Assembly (NCBI RefSeq): GCF_902506145.1
Contig: NZ_LR733520.1
Span: forward strand, 188,580 to 252,579
Direction of reading: 5' to 3'
DNA from: Burkholderia sp. 8Y
GTDB lineage: Bacteria > Pseudomonadota > Gammaproteobacteria > Burkholderiales > Burkholderiaceae
DNA length: 64,000 bases
In this document: piece after piece, positions 9,337 to 17,496 of the stretch
How positions within the stretch are numbered: the stretch's first letter is position 1
Layout: the number at the start of each line of letters is the position of its first letter
The notes under the pieces: generated by a model
Databases searched by the model: none
The model's input: the letters and a program-made list of their open reading frames with translations, nothing else
What the model was told of the DNA's origin: nothing
Program-made: the position numbers and the translations under genes

Positions 9337-9466
9337 TAGATTTTGGCGAGCGAGATGGCCGCCCGGCGCCTTCGCGGACTTCCCACCGTGCCGCATCTTC
9401 CACCAGCAAGCCTTTGCGCAGAAAAACTCGGTTAAGCCTCAGTGGAAAATGCAATCGATGCGGCGG

Positions 9467-9496
9467 TTTATCTATCTTTCAGTAGATTGATGTCAA
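9467..9496 (-). promoter_or_regulatory. Leftward promoter with embedded operator C
   Basis: On the minus strand TTGACA (9496-9491) is followed 16-18 bp later by TAGATA/GATAAA (9474-9467). The spacer holds TCTATC-TTTC-AGTAGA (plus strand 9471-9486), which matches operator A at 13 of 16 positions. The layout repeats that of the tetR promoter but points left, toward the 3' end of tetR. I see no convincing gene downstream on that strand. The 9271-9552 interval otherwise holds nothing recognisable. Confidence 0.5.
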
Positions 9497-9552
9497 ATGT
9501 GCGTTTCGTTTTTACCGACCGGACAACCTCGGCAGAACGTTGAGTGCGGCAC

Positions 9553-10164
9553 TCAGCGCGGTTCAGTGTCGATGAACGACTGCCGTTGCGCGAGCCGCGC
9601 GTAGAACTTGTCGAGCGCCGGATGCGCTTCGCGCCAGTTCAACTCCGGCATGCGGAAATCGAGATAGCCGAGCGCGCAGCCGCAGGCGATATCCGCCAGC
9701 GTGAAGCGGTTCGCGGAACACCATTGCTTCGTGTCGACGACGCGCGCCATCGCGCGCAGACCGTCCTCGATCTTGTGCCGTTGCCGCGCGACCCACATTT
9801 CGATGCGCTGCGCTTCGTCGCGCAGCACGCCTTCGAGGCGGATCAGCACGGCGGCGTCGAGCATGCCGTCCGCGAGCGCCTCCCAGCAGCGCACTTCGGT
9901 CCGCTCGCGGCGTTCCTGCGGCAAGAGCTTGCCGACCGGCGTGAGCGTGTCCACGTACTCGCAGATCACGCGCGAATCGAACACCGCTTCGCCGCCGTCC
10001 AGAATCAGGCACGGCACTTTGCCAAGCGGGTTGAAATCGTGGATTTTCGAATCGGATGCCCAGACATCTTCGAGCACCAGTTCGCAGTCGATCTTCTTTT
10101 CCGCCATCACGATCCGCACCTTGCGGACGAATGGACTCGTGTGCGAACCGATCAGTTTCATCAT
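9553..10164 (-). CDS. Glutathione S-transferase family protein
   Basis: 203-aa GST. The N-terminal thioredoxin-fold domain (1 to about 80) has the SHTSPFVRKVRI motif with a likely catalytic Ser, the cis-Pro GKVPCLIL segment and the DSRVICEYVD glutathione-contact motif. An all-helical C-terminal domain follows, with the FTLADIACGCALGYLDFR N-cap box. The overall look is that of the YibF-like subfamily. The start is either of two adjacent ATGs (10164 or 10161). Substrate unknown. A 7-bp hairpin overlaps the stop codon but lacks a U-tract. Confidence 0.9.
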   Translation of the reverse strand: MMKLIGSHTSPFVRKVRIVMAEKKIDCELVLEDVWASDSKIHDFNPLGKVPCLILDGGEAVFDSRVICEYVDTLTPVGKLLPQERRERTEVRCWEALADGMLDAAVLIRLEGVLRDEAQRIEMWVARQRHKIEDGLRAMARVVDTKQWCSANRFTLADIACGCALGYLDFRMPELNWREAHPALDKFYARLAQRQSFIDTEPR

Positions 10165-10384
10165 CTATTCTTCGCGTTCGTTTCAGATAAAGCGGAGGTC
10201 GATCTTAACCGGGCGGGCACGCGCCAACCGCATTTTCGAGATGCGGCGCGCGGCGGTGTCGTCTGCCGACAACATGCCGCTGCGGGGAGACGCTCAGTGC
10301 TGCTCATTAGCAGACGAAACCGGCCGGCAGCACGCGGAAAACATCGGGTTCCTATGCGTTCGCGGCACGCAGCGCGCGTCGAGT

Positions 10385-11089
10385 TTATTGCGTGCTCGCG
10401 GTCGTCGCCCCGCCCGATGCCGGGCAGGGGAGAACCGGCGCGGGCAGGGTCTTCGCGGCGGCCGCCTTGCCCTTCGCGGACGAGGCCGTCGCTGCGGCGA
10501 GCGGCAGCGTGGCGAGACTGCGCACGCCCGCCGAAATAGCCGTGGCGAGCGCATCCACCGCCTTGCGATGCCCGTCGACGAGTGCGCCGTAGCCGTCGCC
10601 GACCGGCTCGTCCGCGATCGTGCGGCAGGTCATCACCGACTGCGAGCCGGCGGCGCGCACGCTCCAGACCGCATCGATGACGGCCCGCGACCCCGGCCAC
10701 GATTCGAACCGCTGCACCTTCACGGTCACGCGATACACCGGCGCCGACTCCGGATACGGCGTGCCATAGACATCGATCGCGTTCAGTTGCTGCGACAGAT
10801 CGCTCGACAGCGCGCGCCGCACTTCGTCGCCCGGAAGCGAGGCCCAGCGTTCCTGTTCGAGCACGCTCACCTGCGCGGGACTCGTCTGCACCACCATCTG
10901 ATTGCGCGAGACCTGCTCGGGCATGTCCACCGGCGCGAGCTGGAAATAGAACGCCGCCGCCGAGGACGACACGGCCGCCGGCGTCGGCGCCGCGCCGCCG
11001 AGCGTGTAGAACCGGCTCGACGGCGACGAGGCGCACGCGCACAGCACGCCCGCCGCGCCCACGGTCAACAACAACGCGCCGAACCTCAT
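10385..11089 (-). CDS. pqiC: Lipoprotein PqiC (ABC-type transport auxiliary lipoprotein)
   Basis: 234-aa outer-membrane lipoprotein partner of the PqiAB envelope-spanning lipid transporter. The signal peptide MRFGALLLTVGAAGVLCAC ends in an LCAC lipobox, so Cys19 is the probable acylated residue. The mature part opens with SSRFYTLG, typical of the DUF330/PqiC fold. An Ala/Lys-rich, probably disordered tail ends the protein. It overlaps pqiB by 4 bp (ATGA), indicating coupling. About 220 bp to gst (10165-10384) show nothing recognisable. Confidence 0.88.
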   Translation of the reverse strand: MRFGALLLTVGAAGVLCACASSPSSRFYTLGGAAPTPAAVSSSAAAFYFQLAPVDMPEQVSRNQMVVQTSPAQVSVLEQERWASLPGDEVRRALSSDLSQQLNAIDVYGTPYPESAPVYRVTVKVQRFESWPGSRAVIDAVWSVRAAGSQSVMTCRTIADEPVGDGYGALVDGHRKAVDALATAISAGVRSLATLPLAAATASSAKGKAAAAKTLPAPVLPCPASGGATTASTQ

Positions 11090-12765
11090 GGTTTGTCCTC
11101 CGATTTGCCGCGCAGCAGCGATTCCGGATGACGCTCCAGATAATCAGCCAGCGCATTGAGCGATTGAAGCGTCCGCGTCAGTTCCTGCATCGCCTGATGC
11201 ACGTCGGACTGAAGCGGCGAGTCTTGTTCAAGCGTCGATTGCGCCGCGCCAAAGGTCTTCTTCGCCTGCGTGAGCGTGTCGCGCATCTCCGGCATGACTT
11301 CCTTGTTGAGTTGATCGAAAAGCGTGTTCGCGTTCTTCAGCGAGCCGTTGAGATTCGTGCCGATCTGGTCGAACGGGATCTTGTCCAGCTTGCGCGCGAT
11401 GTCGGCAATCTGCAGTTGCAACTCGTCGAGCGTGTTCGGAACCGTCGGGAGTTCGATCGGATCGCTGCCCACGACGACCTTCGCGGGCGCCGCCTTCGGG
11501 AAGAAGTCGAGCGCGACGTAAAGCTGGCTCGTCAACAGATTGCCCGTTCGCAACTGTCCGCGCAGGCCGCGCTTGACGAGCAGTTCCAGCATGTCGTGGC
11601 TCTCCTCCGTTCCCTGTTCGGGCAGCGCGGCTTTCGCGCGGCGGCCGAGCCGGTCCGGATATAGGTCGATGGTCACGGGCATCATGAACGCATGCGTCTG
11701 CTGGTCGTATCGGACGCCGATGCCCGTCACCTGTCCGAGCACGATGCCGCGGAAATCGACCGGCGCGCCCACCGACAAACCGCGCAACGACTGATTGAAA
11801 TTCATCACGACGTGCACGGGATCGCCGTCGGGATCGCGCATCGCGTCGGCCTGATCCGAGGCGAGGCGGAAGGTCGCGTTCTCCTTTGCCTGCGCGCCGG
11901 CTTGTTGATTCGGCGGCGTCTGGAACGCGATGCCGCCGAGCACGACGGTCGCGAGCGACTGTGTATTGAGCGTGAAGCCGCTCGAATCCAGCCGCAGATC
12001 GACGCCGCTCGCGTGCCACCAGCGCGAGTTGGTGCCGACGTATTGGTCGTACGGCGCGTTCACGAAGACCTGCATCGTCACGCCGGTGCCGTCCTTATCG
12101 AGCGAAAACGCCGTGACCTGGCCGACCTGCACGCGCCGGTAATACACGGGCGAGCCGATATCGAGCGAGCCGAGCGACTCGCCGTGCAGCGTGAACGTGT
12201 GCCCTTTCTGGTCGCCGGTGACGGCAGGCGGCGTCTCCAGCCCGACGAAGTAGTTCTGGTCCTCGGTCGACCTGCCCGCGTCCGCGCCGATGTACGCGCC
12301 CGAAAGCAGCGTCGAGAGACCCGTCACGCCGCTTGCCGCGACGCGCGGGCGCACGACCCAGAAGCGCGTGTCCTTCACGGCGAAGTCGGTGGCTTCTTTC
12401 GTGAGCTGCACATCGGCGAGCACGCGCGAATGGTCTTTCGACAGCGTGATGGTCTTGACGGTGCCGATGTCCACGTCCTTGAACTTGACCTTGGTCTTGC
12501 CGGGTTCCAGCCCTTCGGCGCTCACGAAGCTGATCGTGACCGTGGGGCCACGGCTCGACACGGTTTTCACGACGAGAAACACGCCGATCAGCGCCGCGAC
12601 GATCGGAATGACCCACACGAGCGAAGGCAGCCAGCGGCTGCGCGGCTCGATCACGGGTTCGGGCAATGTCGACGGCAGTGCGCCGCCGCTCGGTTCCTCG
12701 GGAGTCTTCGGCGCATCCGGCGTATCCGGCGTATCCGGCCCATTCGGACCTTGGGCACTAGTCAT
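11086..12765 (-). CDS. pqiB: PqiB, MCE-domain tunnel protein
   Basis: 559-aa membrane-anchored protein with three MCE domains. In E. coli PqiB forms a periplasm-spanning tunnel for lipid traffic between inner and outer membranes. A single transmembrane helix is at about 48-67 (LVWVIPIVAALIGVFLVV). Conserved MCE openings are visible at about 74 (TVTISFVSAEGLEPGKTKVK), 190 (SLGSLDIGSPVYYRRVQVGQV) and 325 (LRGLSVGAPVDFRGIVLGQV). A C-terminal helical stretch (about 450-550) would form the needle. The cytoplasmic N-terminus has a PDTPDTPDAP run encoded by short DNA direct repeats. Confidence 0.93.
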   Translation of the reverse strand: MTSAQGPNGPDTPDTPDAPKTPEEPSGGALPSTLPEPVIEPRSRWLPSLVWVIPIVAALIGVFLVVKTVSSRGPTVTISFVSAEGLEPGKTKVKFKDVDIGTVKTITLSKDHSRVLADVQLTKEATDFAVKDTRFWVVRPRVAASGVTGLSTLLSGAYIGADAGRSTEDQNYFVGLETPPAVTGDQKGHTFTLHGESLGSLDIGSPVYYRRVQVGQVTAFSLDKDGTGVTMQVFVNAPYDQYVGTNSRWWHASGVDLRLDSSGFTLNTQSLATVVLGGIAFQTPPNQQAGAQAKENATFRLASDQADAMRDPDGDPVHVVMNFNQSLRGLSVGAPVDFRGIVLGQVTGIGVRYDQQTHAFMMPVTIDLYPDRLGRRAKAALPEQGTEESHDMLELLVKRGLRGQLRTGNLLTSQLYVALDFFPKAAPAKVVVGSDPIELPTVPNTLDELQLQIADIARKLDKIPFDQIGTNLNGSLKNANTLFDQLNKEVMPEMRDTLTQAKKTFGAAQSTLEQDSPLQSDVHQAMQELTRTLQSLNALADYLERHPESLLRGKSEDKP

Positions 12766-13447
12766 ATTTCTTTCCTGACGGTTCTATGTTGTCCCATATC
12801 AGACGTGGGTCGAACTGCATGGACGCGAGCATCGTCAAGACGACGACGGACGCGAACGCGAGCGCGGCCGGCCCCGCCGTGATGACCGCGACCGACTTGA
12901 AGCGCACGAGCGCGACGGTGAGCGTGACGACGAAGATATCGAGCATCGACCATCGGCCGATGCCTTCGACGATGCGAAATAACGTTGTCCGCTGACGCGG
13001 GCGCCACGTCGATCGCCGCTGCACGCTCACGAGCAGAAACGCGAGCGAGAGGAGCTTGAGCATCGGCACCAGAATGCTCGCGATGAAGATGACTGCCGCG
13101 AGCGGATAGTCGCCATCGCTCCAGAACAGCGCGACGCCGCTCATGATGGTGTCGTCCTCCGCGCCGAGAATGGAAGACGTGTGCAGCATCGGATAGACGT
13201 TCGCGGGAATGTAGAGGATCGCCGCGCTGATGAGCAGCGCCCACGTGCGCGCGATGCTGTCCGGATTGCGCCGGTGCACGGCCGCGCCGCAGCGCGTGCA
13301 ACGCTGCTTCTCGACCGTGCGCGCGAGCGGCTGCACGAGGCCGCAGGCGTGGCACCCGACGACACGCTCGCGCGAGGCCGTCGTGTACAGCGTGGGCGGT
13401 TCGGCGCCGGGCTCGGACGAGCCCGCGTCGCGCGGGGTGTCGGTCAC
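12758..13447 (-). CDS. pqiA: PqiA-domain membrane protein (second half of split PqiA)
   Basis: 229-aa paraquat-inducible protein A domain. A zinc-ribbon-like cytoplasmic N-terminus has Cys32/Cys35 (CHAC) and Cys50/Cys53 (CTRC). Four membrane helices follow, with conserved ALLISAAILYIPANVYPML and GRWSMLDIFVVTLTVALVRF segments. E. coli PqiA (about 417 aa) carries two such units in one chain; here they are two genes overlapping by 4 bp. It overlaps pqiB by 8 bp. Confidence 0.9.
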   Translation of the reverse strand: MTDTPRDAGSSEPGAEPPTLYTTASRERVVGCHACGLVQPLARTVEKQRCTRCGAAVHRRNPDSIARTWALLISAAILYIPANVYPMLHTSSILGAEDDTIMSGVALFWSDGDYPLAAVIFIASILVPMLKLLSLAFLLVSVQRRSTWRPRQRTTLFRIVEGIGRWSMLDIFVVTLTVALVRFKSVAVITAGPAALAFASVVVLTMLASMQFDPRLIWDNIEPSGKKYD

Positions 13448-14103
13448 GATTTCTGCCTCACGGGTGGCGCGACAGGCGCGCGCTTACGGCGCGGAAGGCC
13501 GCTGGCGATATCCCACAGCGAGCGTGGATCGAAACTGACGACGACCGCCACCATCAACGTCAGCGCGCCGAACGCGAAGAGCGCAGCCTCCGGAATCACG
13601 CGCGCGACGCTCAGCATCTTCACGAGCGTGACCAGCACGCCCAGCATGAACACTTCGATCATGCCCCACGGCCGCATGAACTGGATCGCGCGCAGCGTGA
13701 CGTGAAAGCCCGGCGGCACGTAACCGGCGCGCACGGGCATCAGCACGTAGAGCAGCGCGGCGAGTTCACAAAGCGGAAACAGGATGGTCGCGCAAAACAC
13801 GAGCACCGCGACGAACTCCATGTGCTCGCCCCACAGCGCGATGATTGCGCCGATGAGCGTCGTCTGCGACGTGATGCCGTTCGCATCGAGCTCGACGATG
13901 GGAAACGCCTGCGCGATGACGAAGGTGATGAGCGCGGCGAGCGTCGTCGCGCAGATGCGGTCGAGATGGGGCGTGGCGCCGCGATAAAGCCGCGCGCCGC
14001 ATCGCGGACAGTTCGCGGTGCTGTGCTCGGGAAGCGCGCGCTTCTTGAAGAGCGCGTCGCACTCGTGGCACGCGATCAGTTCTTCTGAATCGTTCACATT
14101 CAT
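13444..14103 (-). CDS. pqiA: PqiA-domain membrane protein (first half of split PqiA)
   Basis: 219-aa protein with the same architecture as its downstream neighbour: Cys pairs at 12/15 (CHEC) and 32/35 (CPRC), then four membrane helices. It includes LAALITFVIAQAFPIVELDANG and the GMIEVFMLGVLVTLVKM motif, and a basic C-terminus (PRRKRAP). It is the first gene of the leftward pqi operon. The Pqi system acts in envelope lipid transport and stress tolerance. Confidence 0.9.
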   Translation of the reverse strand: MNVNDSEELIACHECDALFKKRALPEHSTANCPRCGARLYRGATPHLDRICATTLAALITFVIAQAFPIVELDANGITSQTTLIGAIIALWGEHMEFVAVLVFCATILFPLCELAALLYVLMPVRAGYVPPGFHVTLRAIQFMRPWGMIEVFMLGVLVTLVKMLSVARVIPEAALFAFGALTLMVAVVVSFDPRSLWDIASGLPRRKRAPVAPPVRQKS

Positions 14104-14550
14104 GGTCGATGCCGGGCCTTCTCACGCGTGTTCGTATGGCGCCGCAAGTTGGGCCCGGCGCAGTAAGAGCAAGTCCCGGGCCAGCGCGTACGGTAGCAGC
14201 ATGGTATCAAACACCGATGACGCGCGACGATACGGCCGGCGTGATCGTGGCGGGCGCGGCTCCGTGCGGAATAAATGCGCCGGCGTCTTCGTTCACTTCG
14301 GGCTGTGGTCCGAGCCGCGCCGCCGCGCCCGGATGCATCGACCGTTGCATGAGCGGAATAGTTCGTTGCATGAACGCGGCACATCGGCTGTAAACCGGCG
14401 CAAAGCCGCGCCAGTGCTGGCTCCGGGCATTCGCGGCACGCCTGTGCGCGCACGCTGGCAATTCGGCGTTGTTCGGGTAGCATGGCGGCGCATGCATCGG
14501 CCAAATGCACGTCACGCACATCACGCAAATCAAGACAGGACATCAGCATC
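14104..14550. other. Divergent intergenic region between pqi operon and cytochrome b561
   Basis: 447 bp with no convincing gene; the open frames here have no recognisable motif or conserved start. The visible structure is a direct repeat, CGTTGCATGAGCG (14343-14355) and CGTTGCATGAACG (14364-14376), 12 of 13 identical and offset by 21 bp, two helical turns. Further TGCAT elements occur at 14334 and near 14490. It must contain the promoters for both flanking transcription units. Confidence 0.5.
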
Positions 14551-15120
14551 ATGGAAAGCAGCGTTGGCATCCCGCAGGCAACCCCGGTGGAGCGATACGG
14601 CGCGACGGCGATCGCGTTTCACTGGCTCATCGCGCTTCTGATCGTGGGCGGCTTCTATCTCGGCTGGATCATGACCGATATTCCCGGCTTCACGCCCACG
14701 AAGCTCAAGTACTTCTCGTGGCACAAGTGGATCGGCGTGACCGTGTTCGCGCTCGCGGCGCTGCGGCTCGCGTGGCGCATCACGCATCGCGCGCCGTCCA
14801 TGCCTGCCGGTATGCCGCGCTGGCAGCAGGGCGCGGCGCACGTCACGCATGTGCTGCTCTACGCGCTGATGATCGTGATTCCCGCATCCGGCTATCTCTA
14901 CAGCTCGGCGGCGGGCTTGCAGGTGGTGTATCTCGGCGTGCTGCCGCTGCCGACGATCATCGGGCCGGACAAGGCGCTGAAGGCGACGCTGCGCATCGTG
15001 CATGTGGCGCTGAACTACGGGCTGCTGGTGCTGGTCGCGATGCACGTCCTCGCGGCGCTCAAGCATCATTTCGTCGATCGCGACGGCTTGCTCGGGCGCA
15101 TGCTGCCGTTCATCAAGTGA
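14551..15120 (+). CDS. Cytochrome b561 family protein (YceJ/CybB type)
   Basis: 189-aa four-helix di-heme membrane protein. Candidate heme-ligand His residues appear in AIAFHWLIALL (helix 1), FSWHKWIGV (helix 2), HVTHVLLYALM (helix 3) and VLVAMHVLAALKHH (helix 4). I chose the ATG at 14551 (MESSVGIPQATPVERYG); upstream in-frame codons lack family character. E. coli pairs such a gene (yceJ) with yceI, as here. CybB-type members oxidise superoxide to reduce ubiquinone, which would fit an oxidative-stress role, but the activity is not provable from sequence. Confidence 0.9.
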   Translation: MESSVGIPQATPVERYGATAIAFHWLIALLIVGGFYLGWIMTDIPGFTPTKLKYFSWHKWIGVTVFALAALRLAWRITHRAPSMPAGMPRWQQGAAHVTHVLLYALMIVIPASGYLYSSAAGLQVVYLGVLPLPTIIGPDKALKATLRIVHVALNYGLLVLVAMHVLAALKHHFVDRDGLLGRMLPFIK

Positions 15121-15242
15121 GCGCGGCGCACGATTCGATTATTTCCTCGCTGTTGGCAGGGCGTTTCCGGCCCGCTGTTGGTTCCCGCATGCTTTTGATT
15201 TCCAATACCGGTTGCTCGTCGATTCGTTCAAACAAGGCACAC

Positions 15243-15806
15243 ATGAAACTGAAACTCAATGGTTGGATGCTGGCTGCGGTAGCCGCCGCATCGCTCGCCA
15301 CGGCAACGGGCGCACAGGCGCAAGTGGACATGGCGAAAAGCTCGGTCGTCGCCACGTCGAAGCAGATGAACGTCCCCACGGACGGCAAGTTCAACAAGTT
15401 CACCGCGCAGATTGCCTTCGATCCGGCGAAGCCTGCGGCGGGCAGCGCGAACATCACCATCGACACCGGCAGCTACGACCTCGGCGACGACGACTACAAC
15501 AAGCAGGTGCGCGGCAAGGAGTGGTTCGACAGCGCGACGTATCCGACCGCCACGTTCGTTTCCAGCGCGATTGCGCCAGCGGGGGGCAACCAGTACAAGG
15601 TGACGGGCAAGATCACGATCAAGGGCAAGTCGCAGTCGGTCACCGTGCCCGTCACCATCACGCAGCAGGGCGCGACCGAAACCTTCGACGGCTCCCTGCC
15701 GATCAAGCGCACGCAGTTCGACGTGGGCACGGGCGAGTGGAAGGATACGTCGGTGGTCGCGGACGATGTCGTCATCAAGTTTCATATCGTCGCCGCCAGG
15801 AAGTAA
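15243..15806 (+). CDS. yceI: YceI family periplasmic protein (first copy)
   Basis: 187-aa lipocalin-like isoprenoid-binding YceI protein. The Sec signal peptide MKLKLNGWMLAAVAAASLA... probably ends at AQA-Q (about residue 26). The mature part has the YceI hallmarks KFNKFTAQIAFDPAKP, the DYNKQVRGKEWFDSATYPTATF loop and a KGKSQSVTVPV strand. It lies between a b561 cytochrome and a second YceI gene, probably one operon. Exact ligand unknown. Confidence 0.92.
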   Translation: MKLKLNGWMLAAVAAASLATATGAQAQVDMAKSSVVATSKQMNVPTDGKFNKFTAQIAFDPAKPAAGSANITIDTGSYDLGDDDYNKQVRGKEWFDSATYPTATFVSSAIAPAGGNQYKVTGKITIKGKSQSVTVPVTITQQGATETFDGSLPIKRTQFDVGTGEWKDTSVVADDVVIKFHIVAARK

Positions 15807-15861
15807 GCGGCGGTCCGGTTCAATTTCGTAGACTCAACGCTCAATCAGTCAGGAGAAGCAC

Positions 15862-16440
15862 TTGAACACGTTTTCGATGATCGCCGCCGGCGCGCTCGCA
15901 GCCGGCCTTTCTTTCAGCGCGATGGCCGCTGACACGTACCAGCTCGACCCGAACCACACGTATCCGAGCTTCGAGGCGGACCACTTCGGCGGCGTGTCGA
16001 CGTGGCGCGGCAAGTTCAACAAGAGCAGCGGCACCGTGGTGCTCGACCGCGCGGCGAAGACCGGCACGGTCGACGTGACGATCGACGTGTCGTCAATCAA
16101 CACGGGCAACGCCAAACTCGACGAGCATCTGCAAAAGCCGGAATTCTTCGATGCCGCCAAGTACCCGACGGCCGTGTACAAGGGCACGTCCATCCGTTTC
16201 GACGGCGACAAGCCGGCAGAAGTGATCGGCACGCTGACGATGCACGGCGTGACGAAGCCGCTCAATTTGAAGGTCGAAAGCTTCAAGTGCTTCGTGAACC
16301 CGATGATGAAGAAGGAAGTCTGCGGCACGGAAGCGACCGCGACGTTCGATCGCGGCGACTTCGGAATGGACTACGGCAAGTCGTACGGCTTCAGCCTGAA
16401 GACGGTGCTGCATATCCAGGCTGAAGGCGTGAAGCAGTAA
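15862..16440 (+). CDS. yceI: YceI family periplasmic protein (second copy)
   Basis: 192-aa paralogue of the preceding gene. The start codon is TTG at 15862, supported by an AGGAG ribosome-binding site 6 bases upstream; no ATG fits. Signal peptide cleavage is likely after AMA (about residue 22). Family motifs are [36 protein letters not shown] and the Cys pair in SFKCFVNP...EVCGTEA, which may form a disulfide. A strong terminator follows the stop. Confidence 0.93.
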   Translation: MNTFSMIAAGALAAGLSFSAMAADTYQLDPNHTYPSFEADHFGGVSTWRGKFNKSSGTVVLDRAAKTGTVDVTIDVSSINTGNAKLDEHLQKPEFFDAAKYPTAVYKGTSIRFDGDKPAEVIGTLTMHGVTKPLNLKVESFKCFVNPMMKKEVCGTEATATFDRGDFGMDYGKSYGFSLKTVLHIQAEGVKQ

Positions 16441-16468
16441 GTCTCAGCGCATCGCGCAAGAGAAATGA

Positions 16469-16497
16469 AAAGGGCCGGTCATCGAGACCGGCCCTTT
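16469..16497. terminator. Bidirectional intrinsic terminator between yceI and secF
   Basis: AAAGGGCCGGTC-atcga-GACCGGCCCTTT is a perfect 12-bp stem with A-rich and T-rich flanks, placed 29 bp after yceI and 23 bp after the convergent secF stop. It can act in both directions. Confidence 0.92.
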
Positions 16498-16519
16498 GCT
16501 TTTGCGCGTTAAAGGAGCG

Positions 16520-17470
16520 TTAAACCTGAGCGCCCGCGTTCGGGTCGTTCGGATCGTACTTGTCCTTCTTGTCCTTCATCAGATCTTCGCGCTTGACGCC
16601 GAACCACATGGCGAGCGCGGCGGCCACGAACACCGACGAGTAGATACCGAACAGAATACCCACGGTCAGCGCGAGCGCGAAGTAATGCAGCGTCGGACCG
16701 CCGAAGAAGAACATCGAGAGCACCATCATTTCGGTACAGCCGTGCGTGATGATGGTTCGCGACATCGTGCTCGTGATCGCGTGGTTGATGACTTCGATCA
16801 CCGTCATCTTGCGCTGCTTGCGGAATGTCTCGCGAATCCGGTCGAAGATAACGACCGACTCGTTCACCGAATAGCCGAGCACCGCGAGAATCGCCGCTAG
16901 CACCGAGAGCGAGAACTCCCACTGGAAGTAGGCGAAGAAGCCGAGAATAATCACCACGTCGTGCAGGTTGGCGATGATGCCCGCCACCGCGTACTTCCAT
17001 TCGAAGCGAAACGACAGATAGATCACGATGCCGATCACCACGCACGCCAGCGCCGCCAGCCCGTTGGTGACGAGTTCCTTGCCGACCTGCGGCCCGACGA
17101 ACTCGACGCGCTGCAAGGTCACTTGCGCGTCGTTCGACTTGAGTGCGCTCATCACCTGATCGCTCTGCTGCGCTGACGTGAGTCCTTGCTTGAGCGGCAG
17201 GCGGATCAGCACGTCGCGCGAGGTGCCGAAGTTTTGCACCTGGGCGTCGCCGTAACCGAGCTTCGCCAGCGTGCCGCGCACCGGTTCGAGCGGCACGGCC
17301 TGCGGATACTGCACTTCGATGACCGTGCCGCCGGTGAACTCCACCGACAGATGCAGCCCGCGATGCACGAGGAAAAAGACAGCCGCGAGGAACGTGATGA
17401 GCGAGATGGCGTTGAAGATCAACGCGCGCTGCATCAGCGGCAAGTCGCGGCGAATGCGGAAGAATTCCAT
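16520..17470 (-). CDS. secF: Protein translocase subunit SecF
   Basis: 316-aa inner-membrane RND-type protein that with SecD uses the proton motive force to complete Sec-dependent export. Six membrane helices are expected: the first at about 13-33, then the SecDF periplasmic domain (VEFTGGTVIEVQYPQ), then helices 2-6 with the conserved GYSVNESVVIFDRIRE segment. It is 26 bp downstream of secD in the leftward queA-tgt-yajC-secD-secF cluster. Confidence 0.97.
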   Translation of the reverse strand: MEFFRIRRDLPLMQRALIFNAISLITFLAAVFFLVHRGLHLSVEFTGGTVIEVQYPQAVPLEPVRGTLAKLGYGDAQVQNFGTSRDVLIRLPLKQGLTSAQQSDQVMSALKSNDAQVTLQRVEFVGPQVGKELVTNGLAALACVVIGIVIYLSFRFEWKYAVAGIIANLHDVVIILGFFAYFQWEFSLSVLAAILAVLGYSVNESVVIFDRIRETFRKQRKMTVIEVINHAITSTMSRTIITHGCTEMMVLSMFFFGGPTLHYFALALTVGILFGIYSSVFVAAALAMWFGVKREDLMKDKKDKYDPNDPNAGAQV

Positions 17471-17496
17471 GTTTTGTTTCTCCGGGGCTCAGGGCT

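Noticed and set aside
8984..9454. 156-codon minus-strand frame downstream of the leftward promoter with operator C
   Set aside because: It would be the natural product of that promoter, but it starts at a TTG without ribosome-binding site, overlaps tetR antisense, and is Arg/Pro/Ser-rich without a motif. An untranslated RNA is more plausible.
9541..9555. TGAGTGC-G-GCACTCA hairpin at the gst stop codon
   Set aside because: A one-base loop and no T-run on the minus strand make it a poor terminator; it overlaps the stop codon.
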